Of a DNA stretch of 64,000 nt, positions 21,791-31,242 are shown piece by piece (within the stretch, counting starts at the first letter, position 1; every line of letters begins with the position of its first letter). Below the pieces are notes generated by a model. It did no database searches and was not told where the DNA came from. It saw nothing but the letters and a program-made list of their open reading frames with translations. Source of the stretch: Hysterium pulicare CBS 123377 (taxonomy: Eukaryota; Ascomycota; Dothideomycetes; Hysteriales; Hysteriaceae). Location: NCBI GenBank assembly GCA_000467715.1, contig AJFK01000546.1, positions 1 to 64,000 of the forward strand. Reading direction: 5' to 3'. A program made the translations under genes and the position numbers.

Positions 21791-23683
21791 TTAAGGTCCA
21801 TCCCAATGCCTCCTTAACTCATCTTGCGACTGACTATGAAGACTGCCGGAGGCTTTTATTGACCCATCGTCCGACTCGATAATCGAGGCACGAAGCGAAT
21901 TGAAAGAACCCGCCGGCTCGATTGGTAATCTACCCGCATGCCCACCGTGCAGATTAGTTTCGAAGAGCTGCCGATCCGGAACGGGCTCGGCGAGCCGCAG
22001 GCGAGGAGAAGGGGTCGGTGGCCGGAGGGCAGCTTCCCGGAATCGAGTCCTCAGGTCTCGGATTGAAGAGGCCACCAAGTCGAGATCTGAGACCTGATCT
22101 GCTGCACCCTCCTCCCGCCCAGGCACTTTACCACGAGCATGTTCGCTGAGGTTCCGCATTGATGCTGGCCTCATATCTGGCGGAACAGGGTTGTTGTATG
22201 ATGGCGGCCTCGCTGGCATCTCCTGGTTCAGAGATGTCCAAGTCTGGCCAGGCAATTCGGCGGGAACATCTTCTGGCTCCCCAGGCGCGAATTCCGGCTG
22301 ACTCCAACAAAATTCTCCGTTCATGCCCTGCTGTGCCAGTACGTATAGGCCGCGCGGATCGGTCGATGTGTTTTCCTGTACCTCTTCATACTTAGGTACA
22401 GGATCCAGTACGTCGGCTTCAGGCACGTCCCAGCCCATCTCCAGCACTTGTTCAAGTACATCGCGCGGGATTATCTCCGAGGCTCGAGATTCCGTTCGCG
22501 ACCAATAGGGATAGTCGCCGTGAACTGTACGGGTCCACCGAAGACCAGTGACCACATCGCGAATGAGCTGGACTGTAGATGGCTCAGAATTGAAGAATGG
22601 ACGGTACGGAGTCTGAGGACGTCGGTCAATCAGTCGATGTGACAATTGGTAACTGACAGCAGGCTCTGCAGCGTCTTCCCGTGGACGAAGGGGAGGTGGT
22701 AGCGATAGTGTATATAATTCACCATCTACGACGTACGATCCCCGATGCGTCCTATTGCGGAGGCGTTGGTCATCAGTTTGCTCTGTACGACGTGTAATGT
22801 TCTCCCTGCTGTTAGAGACATGCGGAAGAGGAGCTGAAGCGAGGTCTTCCGCGCGGCGATCGAAAGTGTAGCCTGTGCGTCGTGAAATTTCCCTAGTTTC
22901 CTCGTGGGCGGAATCATTGAGGGCTAACACGCCACCCAGAGGTCCATACCCAGTCTCTCGGTATGATCGGCGAACGCCCGTAGAGCTGCGTGAAAGCTGG
23001 CGCTCCTGAGACAGTGTCCCAATCTCTCGGCTACCCGAAGCAACCGTCACTGTCGGAGTTGTACGCGGTTGCCGCGCTTCTGGAGGAATACGTGCAGCTG
23101 TGTTTGCCGTGGAGTTATTCGTCGCGTGTCTTGACGATGATCGATGTGGACTAAAGGGTCCGACATCGCGGCTACTAGAATTCTGCACCTCGTTTCCAGA
23201 AGTAGGGAACACCCAACGCTGAGTCGGATTTTCTGGTAGGAAGAGATCTTCAAGTCCTTCGAAGGAAGACGGTCGAGGTGGTCGGGGTGGTGCGGTACGG
23301 GCCTGACCTTCGGTAGGCCGGTTACTGAAAGCTTGCGGCTCGTAGCGGGTGGGATGAATGCCCTGAACTAAGTTTGGGCCTACAGGAGCTGTATGTCGTC
23401 CTCCTTGATCCGTATGGGTGACTGAGTTTACAAGGCCTTGCTCGGCAGGGTCGGGACGAGCGGGTGATGAAGGCCTATTTGCTAAGCGCCCCCCGGATAG
23501 GACATGCTGTGATTGCCTAAGAAACCGAAAGAGACCCAGAGGGCGGTCTCTAGGGATGCTGGAGTCTAGGAAGCCGTTCAAAGCATTCCGAACAATTGCG
23601 CGAGCCATATCTCGCCGCCGAGGATGTCCACTGGGACCTTGGTCGGGGCGTCGGTTGTGCTGTCGGTTGTTGTCCTCCGGCAT
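21791..23683 (-). CDS. Unknown disordered protein, array gene A (630 aa)
   Basis: Uninterrupted 630-codon frame, first ATG at 23683 (MPEDNNRQHNRR). I recognise no domain. The sequence is rich in Arg, Ser, Pro and Glu, with few long hydrophobic runs, no signal peptide and no membrane helix, which suggests a mostly disordered, perhaps nuclear, protein. Proline runs (APPRPPRPSS; LSLPPPLRPR) and many SRT/RRT patches occur. The most ordered-looking part is near residues 360-430 (QTPYRPFFNSEP, IRDVVTGLRWTRTVHGDYPY). The QTPYxP motif also occurs in gene C of this array. It ends DELRRHWDGP. An open frame of this length is not expected by chance. It is the largest of seven leftward orphan frames that follow one another from 21.8 to 32.5 kb. 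Function unknown. Confidence 0.6.
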   Translation of the reverse strand: MPEDNNRQHNRRPDQGPSGHPRRRDMARAIVRNALNGFLDSSIPRDRPLGLFRFLRQSQHVLSGGRLANRPSSPARPDPAEQGLVNSVTHTDQGGRHTAPVGPNLVQGIHPTRYEPQAFSNRPTEGQARTAPPRPPRPSSFEGLEDLFLPENPTQRWVFPTSGNEVQNSSSRDVGPFSPHRSSSRHATNNSTANTAARIPPEARQPRTTPTVTVASGSREIGTLSQERQLSRSSTGVRRSYRETGYGPLGGVLALNDSAHEETREISRRTGYTFDRRAEDLASAPLPHVSNSRENITRRTEQTDDQRLRNRTHRGSYVVDGELYTLSLPPPLRPREDAAEPAVSYQLSHRLIDRRPQTPYRPFFNSEPSTVQLIRDVVTGLRWTRTVHGDYPYWSRTESRASEIIPRDVLEQVLEMGWDVPEADVLDPVPKYEEVQENTSTDPRGLYVLAQQGMNGEFCWSQPEFAPGEPEDVPAELPGQTWTSLNQEMPARPPSYNNPVPPDMRPASMRNLSEHARGKVPGREEGAADQVSDLDLVASSIRDLRTRFREAALRPPTPSPRLRLAEPVPDRQLFETNLHGGHAGRLPIEPAGSFNSLRASIIESDDGSIKASGSLHSQSQDELRRHWDGP

Positions 23684-24750
23684 AGCTGAGGACCACAGAG
23701 AAGCGTATTGGAAAGAAAAGGACTGCTTGGCACAATAAGTCGAGAGGAGCAACGAAGTCTAAAAGGGATGGAGAGTGGGTGAAAGCAGGCGGATTGAGAG
23801 GAGCAGAGATTTCCAAGGGGAAGTTAGACTCCTTGGAAGGGAGAGGGCGATGTGTAAGAAGAGAGATTTGGAGGAACAAAGCTTGAGGGTAGGTTTTATT
23901 GCCTGCATTTTTGATAAATTTGCAGTTCCCTTGTGAGCGCCGTGAGTTGAAAGCAGTGCTGTCGACGAGCTTGATGATTTCATCTCTGTTAATTCACAAG
24001 AATCATTCGAAGTCATGACATCTGTGGATGAGGAGATAGTATGCTAGATGAATGATTGTAAGTACGTGTTTCATTGACAACATTGTGAACAAACATGACG
24101 GACAGCATGTGACTCTTAAGAAACGAGACTTGTGAAGTGCAGCAGAATGCTCGGAGATACCATCCGGGGCATTGTCCGAAAAAAAAGGGCGATATCTTCC
24201 ATTTTGTCATCATGGGAAGGCTGATAGTGGTATATAATCACGCAGGAGTGGAAAGAGGAGACCATAAGGTACACGGTGGTGGATGTGCACTTTATGGGCC
24301 ATAACCATGAAACAGTAAGGATATTTGACATTGTGAGATGGATAACCAGAATAGTTATGTACGCACAAACGGATCTACTATTCAAGCCTGGGTTCGAAAT
24401 CATTAGACAAAACATGAATTGAGTAGAAGTACCCATCGAAAGGAAACAAGAGTAGCACGAGACATACGAGACGAAATACTCAGACCATGAACGGTACTCA
24501 ATACTTCTGACAAACTTCCTATACTACGGCAGTTCATACTCTCCACAGCGCATGAGTTTTCTACCACTGATGCCTTACCCTAGAGCGTACCCAAACGATT
24601 TCGCGCAGTTGACATTGATCTCACTGCGGTCTTTGACTTCGACAGGAGACAGCAGTAAGCAAATCGTTTGGGTTCGACAGGCCTTACGCTGGAACCCCAC
24701 ACCTAATTACTTAATCTTCGGGACGTTGCCATTAACGCTTGAGCCAATAT
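23684..24750. other. Intergenic, 1.07 kb, array A/B
   Basis: Upstream region of gene A and 3' flank of gene B. Short leftward frames near 24013-24436 show no domain and no good start context; I do not call them. Confidence 0.4.
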
Positions 24751-25275
24751 TTACCCTAATAAAGCCTCCCTATCAACCTCCCTTTTCACCCTCGTGCCCC
24801 TCTTTGAGCTAATCCTCCAGACAACACTCTCAGTACCAATCTTCCTCCTCTCCCTCATCTTCTTCAATGGCCTTTTTAGCTTCACTATAGCTCTGACGAC
24901 ATCCCACGTCGCACCCATCTTTTTTGCCGGTTTGTCCACTCCCATCTGTTGCTGAGGCACAAAATCGTCAAATGTAAGGGTCCGATTGCAACCCATCGAT
25001 TTCCCATCCGTGAAGTCAAAGTTCTGGGATGTAGGCTGGGCGCGAGGAAGAAGGCCGTAAGCGGGATCCTGGAGTGAGATGGAGTTGGGAGGGTAGGCAG
25101 GATCGGAAAGACTGATGCCAAACATTGGTGAATGCCGTCGGACTTCTTCTTGGTCGAAATCAAAGCCTTCGTTGGTGTCTTCTTCGCGGAGATTCGCTCG
25201 TCCTATGGTGTACGGTTGATCTGTTGTTGTACTTGTCGATTTAGCCGTGCTTTCAGACAATCGATTGACCGTCAT
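24751..25275 (-). CDS. Unknown protein, array gene B (TFDDF motif, basic tail)
   Basis: 174 residues from the ATG at 25275 (MTVNRLSES); the frame is open further upstream without another ATG, so an upstream exon is possible. No known domain. Visible features are an internal near-repeat (SLSDPAYPPN and SLQDPAYGLL), the motif TLTFDDFVPQ about 65 residues from the end, and a basic C-terminal helix-like stretch (VKLKRPLKKMRERRKIG). The TFDDF motif is shared with genes C and F, and the basic tail resembles those of C, D and E. No signal peptide from this start. It may be nucleic-acid or membrane-surface binding through the basic tail, but that is only inference. Confidence 0.5.
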   Translation of the reverse strand: MTVNRLSESTAKSTSTTTDQPYTIGRANLREEDTNEGFDFDQEEVRRHSPMFGISLSDPAYPPNSISLQDPAYGLLPRAQPTSQNFDFTDGKSMGCNRTLTFDDFVPQQQMGVDKPAKKMGATWDVVRAIVKLKRPLKKMRERRKIGTESVVWRISSKRGTRVKREVDREALLG

Positions 25276-26003
25276 GTTTCCATATAGGAAGAAAGGTAAG
25301 AGAAGGCCAAAAAGCCGGCTTTCATTTGAGCCATTGAGTCGAAAGGAAGTGTGGCCGGGAGCCAAGCGGTAGGAAGCTATAGTAATACGAGGCAGCTAGG
25401 CTGACTCTTGAGCAGGCGCAGGTTGGTGTGTCGAGGGGAAGAAGTGCGAAGGATTTCTTGGTGGTGATTGCCCGCAGGGATAAATATTGCCTTAGGTAAG
25501 CGCCATGAGTCGGGATTAGACTTCAACTCGTGCTCGATCTCCAACTCTTCGGCATATCACCATCGAGTAAATCTTCAGGACGTCTCTTACCATAGATTGA
25601 GATTGATTTGTTACAGTAGAGGCATCAGAGAGGCCCTGTACTATGCAGAGTTGCTGGCTTGACATTAGAAGGCTACCCTTCGGGGACATCTCCATTACAG
25701 ACATCGTCGTCAGTAATAATGGCGAGCCGTTTACCCAAAGGCTTCCATCTTACTTAGATCACGGTACTTAACAGAAATTGATGCCTGAATAGACAACCAT
25801 CGTGGGTACATGCCGTCTCCGCTGTAAGAGAGATATTCTAGTTCCATTTGGTTGTGATGTGCAGTGTTGTTCTATCTCATTAATTCATCTTGAATTTTCT
25901 TCAGCCATTCCTATTAATTTTCATTATTGTGCCAGCAAGCAACATCTTCTCAACACTCAAATTCCCACAGACCTCATTCCTTCACGTTCTCTTATGTATC
26001 AGC
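25276..26003. other. Intergenic, 728 bp, array B/C
   Basis: Upstream region of gene B with an AT-rich ATATTTAT element on the minus strand near 25478-25490, and 3' flank of gene C. No coding sequence supported. Confidence 0.4.
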
Positions 26004-27083
26004 TCATTTGCTCCCCTTCCTCAAATTCATCGTTACAGAACGAAGACTTAGCCTCTTCCTAAGTCTCTTTCTTCCCGCCTCTTTCGCCCCATCGTTCTTC
26101 TCATCAACATCCATCTTTTCATCATCCTGAACCGCCTTTTTTGCGTTATTCGCCCCTCGGTATGCCTCTCCTACTCCGGATACATGCGGTCCAACAAAAT
26201 CATCGAAGGTCACACAATTCGCTCTCGAAGCTGGTGCACTGCTCGAACGTGGAGATAGCATCTTCGACACCTCCGAAGTGGCCCCAGTTCCTGGACTGAT
26301 AGATCCTGGAAGCAAGCTCAGGCGCGAGACTCGACGAGTGTATTTTTTCACGTCAGCGCTTGGGCTGAGGTGCTGCTCGTGCATCCGGGGTTGTGGCATC
26401 CATGGCTCACGGATAATTGAAGCTCCCATTATACCCTTGGTCACATAATCGATGTCATTCCAATGTTTGACTCCATTTCCGATACTCAATTCGGCACGAT
26501 CTTGGTTTGTGAGTGCGTGGGCGTAGTACCGCTTGTTCTTGTTGTATGGTAATGGTTGGTAGGGTGTTTGGGGGAGAGGCTCGTAGTCCATGCCTCGTGT
26601 TAGTGCCAGGTTCTGCCTCAGGGTATGGTAGTCTCTGAGCATTGGCTCTGAAGACGTAACGTGTTCGTAGAAAAAGCGAGGGTTCTGCGTAACAAGCGTC
26701 GACCGTTCCGGATGAGAACCAAAGTAGTCAGGCTCAGAATGTGGTGTAGCAGGTGGAACGATGGGCGGAGGCGTGACCTGGAGGTGGAATTCCATTGCCC
26801 GTGGCGTGATATCGCGAATGGTGTGAACATACTTCGCTGATTTGGTAATGCCTATGGTGGGGGATACAGGTCGAGGTGACAAACAAATAGGCGAGGAAGG
26901 TGAAGGTGTGACTTCGTAGTCGAATGAATAGGATCGAGGTGACGATTCGGGCGGCGTGTCTGCGAAATTCATGTTGGCGGGAAAGAAGTTCATTGAGAAA
27001 TAGGAGGGAAGCAAGTGACAGGTAGAGGATGATGTAAAGTTACAGCTGAGTGCATGAGGTGAGTAACAAGTTCGCTTTGTCAT
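26004..27083 (-). CDS. Unknown protein, array gene C (TFDDF motif, basic tail)
   Basis: 359 residues from ATG 27083; an internal ATG at residue 31 (MNFFPANMNFADTPPES) is an alternative start. No recognised domain. The N-terminal half is Ser/Pro-rich (TPSPSSPICLSPRPVSP). The middle carries LPQTPYQPLPYN, which resembles QTPYRPFFN in gene A. The motif CVTFDDFVGPHVSG lies near residue 290, matching genes B and F. An acidic patch (DDEKMDVDEKNDG) precedes a basic tail (GRKRLRKRLSLRSVTMNLRK). The acid-then-base ending suggests a regulated charged tail; the KRLRKR run could serve as a nuclear signal. Same strand and spacing as its neighbours. Function unknown. Confidence 0.55.
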   Translation of the reverse strand: MTKRTCYSPHALSCNFTSSSTCHLLPSYFSMNFFPANMNFADTPPESSPRSYSFDYEVTPSPSSPICLSPRPVSPTIGITKSAKYVHTIRDITPRAMEFHLQVTPPPIVPPATPHSEPDYFGSHPERSTLVTQNPRFFYEHVTSSEPMLRDYHTLRQNLALTRGMDYEPLPQTPYQPLPYNKNKRYYAHALTNQDRAELSIGNGVKHWNDIDYVTKGIMGASIIREPWMPQPRMHEQHLSPSADVKKYTRRVSRLSLLPGSISPGTGATSEVSKMLSPRSSSAPASRANCVTFDDFVGPHVSGVGEAYRGANNAKKAVQDDEKMDVDEKNDGAKEAGRKRLRKRLSLRSVTMNLRKGSK

Positions 27084-27625
27084 ATGGAGTAAAGGGGAAG
27101 CCTGCGGACGAGACGTGGTTCACTAGCTGCTTCGTCAGGATGTAGACTTACCTGGGTTCAGCCATGGCTCGGCTTCACCTCGACTTCAGGCTTTCCTTCA
27201 CACAAGCGTGAGCTATCTTTGCTTCACTACATTTAGTACGAACCCGATCACGTGCAATGTAGCATTCACCTCTCATAATTGTATTCTCAATGCTCATGAT
27301 ATTACAACACAATGGGTCTCATACTGCAAACTCCTTTGTCGGTACAAGTCTGGAAGATCTTATTCCATATACTGTTTTCCAACTAACCTAAAGGATGGCA
27401 ACTTGCTTTTATGCTCTTCTCGGAGTCTAATTTGGCTTTGTAGGCCTGTAGTAAAGCAGGTGGCAGAGGAAGGCCCACCCTCTGAAAACGACGAATTATG
27501 ACACCCCTTGTGCAATACTGACTTTACGACTAGACTTCAGGTGCGGGAGCAAAGGCCAGCGATTCAGTTATAGAATCCTAGACCTCGAGGAGAGCGAACA
27601 AAACACTCATACCTACCCCCCACTA
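27084..27625. other. Intergenic, 542 bp, array C/D
   Basis: Upstream region of gene C and 3' flank of gene D; a CACGTG hexamer is present near 27250. No coding sequence supported. Confidence 0.4.
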
Positions 27626-28405
27626 TCAAACCGAAATCGCACTTCGATGGCTTCCGCTTAGACGCTTAAACTTCTTCTTCAAACCCCTCCCCACATCCAC
27701 ACAAAGCTCCATGCAAGTCGAAGTACGCTCATTTTCCACAGGAAAAGAACTAAAGGAGCTCCACCTACTGACGATCAGCGGACGATCAATCTCGCCGTTA
27801 CCCCTACCACTTACTGTCCGATCTCTCGAACCACGTAGGCTATCCCTGAGCTGCGGATCCACTCGCTGCTGACTCCGTTCCCTCATGCGAAGATTGAAAG
27901 TCGGTATGGGACGACCTTGTCGATCCGATCGGTATGGTGGAGGCATTTGCAGAGAGTGAGGACCGTACTGCGATTGGTACTGCGTGACGTGGTTAATCAT
28001 ATCCTCGAGATTGCTTCCGCCGTTGTTAGTTTGAGAAGGGAAGATGGGAGCATGGTACCGCCACCGCGCATGCTGAGCTGGGATTGTGTCTGCCATAAAC
28101 TGATCCGCATCAAAATCCTCATCGTATTCGTGCCAGCGCTGGTTGAACGCTCCGAGGATGTGAGCTGGGATGGGAGCGTACGTTGAACTATGCCGAGCCC
28201 TAGTCCGATTTAGATTCTGGGTGCGTGATGCTGAGGATCGGTAGTGATCATACCAATGGTCCTCATACCGGATTCCCTGTTCAAGCAGTTGACGTCTGTG
28301 TTCCCGTGCAGCAGTCTGCAATTCGTGTTTCTTCTTTAACTCTAAATGTTGCTCGCTTGGCAGACCTGGTGTTGGCGGTACATCATGGTGAGCGTCTCGT
28401 GGCAT
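27626..28405 (-). CDS. Unknown protein, array gene D (basic tail)
   Basis: 259 residues from ATG 28405 (MPRDAHHDVPPTPG). No recognised domain. A charged helical segment near residues 20-60 (LELKKKHELQTAAREHRRQ) may form a short coiled coil. The middle is Tyr/His/Trp-rich (YEDHWYDHYRSS; RWHEYDEDFDADQFM). The tail is basic (GRGLKKKFKRLSGSHRSAI) after a short cysteine pair (STCMELC). A strong TATA-like box lies about 86 bp upstream. I see no intron. The basic KKKFKRLS ending is comparable to those of B, C and E. Function unknown. Confidence 0.55.
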   Translation of the reverse strand: MPRDAHHDVPPTPGLPSEQHLELKKKHELQTAAREHRRQLLEQGIRYEDHWYDHYRSSASRTQNLNRTRARHSSTYAPIPAHILGAFNQRWHEYDEDFDADQFMADTIPAQHARWRYHAPIFPSQTNNGGSNLEDMINHVTQYQSQYGPHSLQMPPPYRSDRQGRPIPTFNLRMRERSQQRVDPQLRDSLRGSRDRTVSGRGNGEIDRPLIVSRWSSFSSFPVENERTSTCMELCVDVGRGLKKKFKRLSGSHRSAISV

Positions 28406-28873
28406 TGCTGCTACAGACTAGCAGACTTGATCTACTTATATGAGTGGATCTGCTAATGAGACCCAAAGTCTTACAGAGGAAGAAATGGTGTATATAGAGG
28501 GATGGTACTGTGTAACCGGCGCCATGAATGTACTTATTGAAGGAGGGAACATCACAATGTACCAGGATGAAATAGTGTGGGTTGTGAATTGCGAATTGCA
28601 AACAGATTGTACATGCACAATGAATGGAATTGAACATGTAGGGGATGCGCAGAATCATCAATGCGGTAGTTCGTGAAGGAGGAAACGGGATTGTGCTAGA
28701 TAGCTCCCTGAAAATGGAGTTTATGAGCGAGAAAAGTCGGGCGTGAATATGAAAAGTACGGAATCATTGTTTATACTGTTTGATTGATCTCAGAATGTAT
28801 GGAAATAAATGAAATATAATAGAAGAAAGGAAATATATCCATGCACTGCCATTATTAGCCACCCCCAGCCTAC
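28406..28873. other. Intergenic, 468 bp, array D/E
   Basis: Promoter of gene D (TATA-like box at 28491-28496) and 3' flank of gene E, AT-rich near 28790-28850. A 78-codon rightward frame at 28440-28676 overlaps the promoter and is not called. Confidence 0.45.
28491..28496 (-). promoter_or_regulatory. TATA-like box of array gene D
   Basis: TATATA on both strands, 86-91 bp upstream of the ATG at 28405, in the context CCTCTATATACACC. Confidence 0.45.
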
Positions 28874-29584
28874 TCATCGACGGATTGACAGCTTCTGTAT
28901 CAACCTGTTCAAACTCGCGAATACCGTGTTTGCCCGAAATGTCTTCTCCTTACGAGTTCTCTTCTGAGGTCGCCTCGACCTCACGAGCATGGTTCCCCTT
29001 GGACTGTTAATCGTGGAAAAGGAGCAATCACTGGCAGGATAGTACCCAAAGTCCTCCTCATGGATATACGGTAGCCGAAGCTCCATCGCCAAATCCATTT
29101 CCTCTTCCTCGCCGACATCGTATGCTACGAACACGCTGTCAGTGTAGAAGTCCGTCTCGCTATCGCTAATGTGTGGGAGATAATACTGAAATTGTATTCC
29201 CTGATCATTTGTTGTCGAGGGTGGTGCAGAAGAATACGTATCTATCCCGCTATCACTAGCATGCGGAATGTAATAGTTGAACCAGAAATCTTCAAGCTCT
29301 CGTTTCAAAGCACTTGCTGTCGACGAGAAGACGGAGGTGCTGCTGGGATAGTGGGTTGGAGATTTGACTTTCTCTTCGGCGATGGTGTCTAGTTTGGAAG
29401 CTAAAACGTGCGAACGATCACACCCGCACGGAAGGACCTTTTGCCCGGGATGTGGTTCGATCATTGTAGATGTTGGAGCCGGAGTGTAGAATTGGTGCTT
29501 AGAGCGTATGTGTTTGATTTCGATTTGCTCTGCGGGGTTTGATCGTTTTCGCTTGCCTATAAAAGTGTGCGTACTTAAAAGCAT
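28874..29584 (-). CDS. Unknown protein, array gene E (internal repeat, basic tail)
   Basis: 236 residues from ATG 29584 (MLLSTHTFIGKRKRSNP). No recognised domain. Two related segments occur about 40 residues apart, FNYYIPHASDSGIDTYSSA and FQYYLPHISDSETDFYTDS, so an internal duplication is likely. An acidic run (GEEEEMDLAMELRLPYIHEED) is followed by a basic tail (RSRRPQKRTRKEKTF, then FASLNRLIQKLSIRR), which could fold as an amphipathic helix. A CGC pair (PCGCDRSH) is present near residue 50. GKRKR near the N-terminus and the basic tail are possible nuclear signals. A TATA-like box lies about 110 bp upstream. Function unknown. Confidence 0.55.
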   Translation of the reverse strand: MLLSTHTFIGKRKRSNPAEQIEIKHIRSKHQFYTPAPTSTMIEPHPGQKVLPCGCDRSHVLASKLDTIAEEKVKSPTHYPSSTSVFSSTASALKRELEDFWFNYYIPHASDSGIDTYSSAPPSTTNDQGIQFQYYLPHISDSETDFYTDSVFVAYDVGEEEEMDLAMELRLPYIHEEDFGYYPASDCSFSTINSPRGTMLVRSRRPQKRTRKEKTFRANTVFASLNRLIQKLSIRR

Positions 29585-30033
29585 GTTCGAGAACAAAAAA
29601 GGTGTGTAAGATGAAAAGGAAAGAGTATGTCGTTTAGTGTCGTGTGCGAAATGTGTTCATGTCCAGTTTGTGGCGCAACGCAGGGTGTGTTGGGTTTATT
29701 TATGAACCTGCTGTTCAGCAAAGCCAAGGTATAATGCCATTCTTCGGACAAAGGATGGTAAACTCACACAAAGGAGATGGTGGTAGAATGATCTCTTTTA
29801 AACTATAAAATGGTGGCTTTGTTCTATGACAACTCTTTGTCCTGATGATCTGAAGGTGTCGTCGCCTACGACAAAGGACGAAACAGCTGGAACATTTCAG
29901 TGTTGTCAAATTAGACAGCTTCGGGATCAGCGGAAAGCAAACCAATATGTCGGAGAAAATCAAGGCTGAAAATATGAACATCCTCCACACTTACAGTCGA
30001 GGACGACGAAGACACATCAGATTCACTTGAGTC
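29585..30033. other. Intergenic, 449 bp, array E/F
   Basis: Promoter of gene E, with a TATA-like box at 29694-29703, and 3' flank of gene F. No coding sequence supported. Confidence 0.45.
29694..29703 (-). promoter_or_regulatory. TATA-like box of array gene E
   Basis: CATAAATAAA on the minus strand, 110-120 bp upstream of the ATG at 29584. Confidence 0.4.
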
Positions 30034-31242
30034 TCAAGCTTCAGGGCACAGTCTCTCTAAGGCTGCTTCGAATGACCGTCTCAAGCTTTCTCGTGTACTG
30101 TAGTTACCTGTTTCGGTCGGAATCAAGCCGAAAATGGGTTCAGTATTTGAGGGAGCGAAGCCGCTAATATGATCATTGGCACCATTTCCACCCGCGCCAC
30201 TAGATTGGGGAAGCACCTGGTTAGAAGAATCATGGGGAGCATTTGGCTCGACATTTCCTACCTCAGATAAATCCAGCTCGATAACAGCATTATTTGTAGG
30301 CATGTCCGCCCTTTCCACTATCGAATCAGGGTGGATAAGGTAAAGTCCCGAGCGAATTCGATTACTGTCAGGACCACGCTCATCTGGAATAAAATCATCG
30401 AAAGTACCACTGTTCTCTTCGGAGTGATCTAAGTTGACACCACTAGCCAACGGTGTTAGGTTCGCAATACGTAGGTCAGGTGGGAAGGCTGAGGCAATCC
30501 ATGGAGTCGTGAAACGATGCAGGCTAGGACGGACGTCGTCGATAGTACCGATGCTCTTTCCGGAGTGGTCGGACACAACGCTGATCGAAGGTGACCGTTG
30601 GCTGTGGCCTTCGCCATGGTTCTGTTCCCACCTAATCACTGAGTTTCGGTCACGCTGATCAAAGGGTGGACGGACAGGGGGGTCCCAATGGGGATCGAAG
30701 GTGAGCAAGGCAGGTACTTGAGATACTTCAGAGTTATCGTTTGGCTCTCCAGGTTCAGTTTCTTCACTCACTGGTATATTTAGTGGTGCTGGATTCCGGG
30801 ATGGTGGCAGTACACTTCGTGACTCATCATAAGTATGGTTCATCCGGGTAGAAACGCTGCTACCAGAGGTCTGTCTAGCATAATCTAAGTATTCTAGATC
30901 AGCCAATGAAGTTATGGTAACATCTTCGCCGAAATGCATACCATGTCTCCGTTCTGATGGCGTTGGGAATCGGCATCGCCCTTGATCATAGACGTAAGGT
31001 ATAACAGGATTCCGCGCTTGAATCGACTGATCGGTAGTTTCAGAGGAGCCTGGGGGCATCTCTAATATATGCTGGCCTTCTTCGTCTTCAGGACAAGCGG
31101 GAACTATAGTATTTGATCGACTGACTACCGCAGGGAAATGAGCTATGGTGATAAAATCATACTCTGAAGTCGGCCGTGCTTCGGAAGCTTCTGGATTTTC
31201 GTTCAATATGTACGACATATCCATTCGACGTTCGGATGACAT
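30034..31242 (-). CDS. Unknown protein, array gene F (TFDDF motif)
   Basis: 402 residues from ATG 31242 (MSSERRMDMSYILNENPEA). No recognised domain; acidic, Ser/Pro/Asn-rich and probably disordered. It contains SGTFDDFIPDERG near residue 282 and a related SIGTIDDVRPSLHR about 50 residues earlier, so the TFDDF motif of genes B and C seems to occur once clearly and once in diverged form. The C-terminus is a short charged helix (RESLRRSFEAALERLCPEA). Unlike B-E it lacks a strongly basic tail. A TATA-like box (CCATAAATAT) lies about 150 bp upstream. No intron seen. Function unknown. Confidence 0.57.
   Translation of the reverse strand: MSSERRMDMSYILNENPEASEARPTSEYDFITIAHFPAVVSRSNTIVPACPEDEEGQHILEMPPGSSETTDQSIQARNPVIPYVYDQGRCRFPTPSERRHGMHFGEDVTITSLADLEYLDYARQTSGSSVSTRMNHTYDESRSVLPPSRNPAPLNIPVSEETEPGEPNDNSEVSQVPALLTFDPHWDPPVRPPFDQRDRNSVIRWEQNHGEGHSQRSPSISVVSDHSGKSIGTIDDVRPSLHRFTTPWIASAFPPDLRIANLTPLASGVNLDHSEENSGTFDDFIPDERGPDSNRIRSGLYLIHPDSIVERADMPTNNAVIELDLSEVGNVEPNAPHDSSNQVLPQSSGAGGNGANDHISGFAPSNTEPIFGLIPTETGNYSTRESLRRSFEAALERLCPEA

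Noticed and set aside
24385-24405. GGGTTCGAAATC, resembling a tRNA T-loop
   Set aside because: No acceptor, D or anticodon arm can be folded around it.
28440-28676. Rightward 78-codon frame with five cysteines
   Set aside because: Overlaps the TATA box and leader of array gene D on the other strand, has no signal peptide and no recognisable motif.
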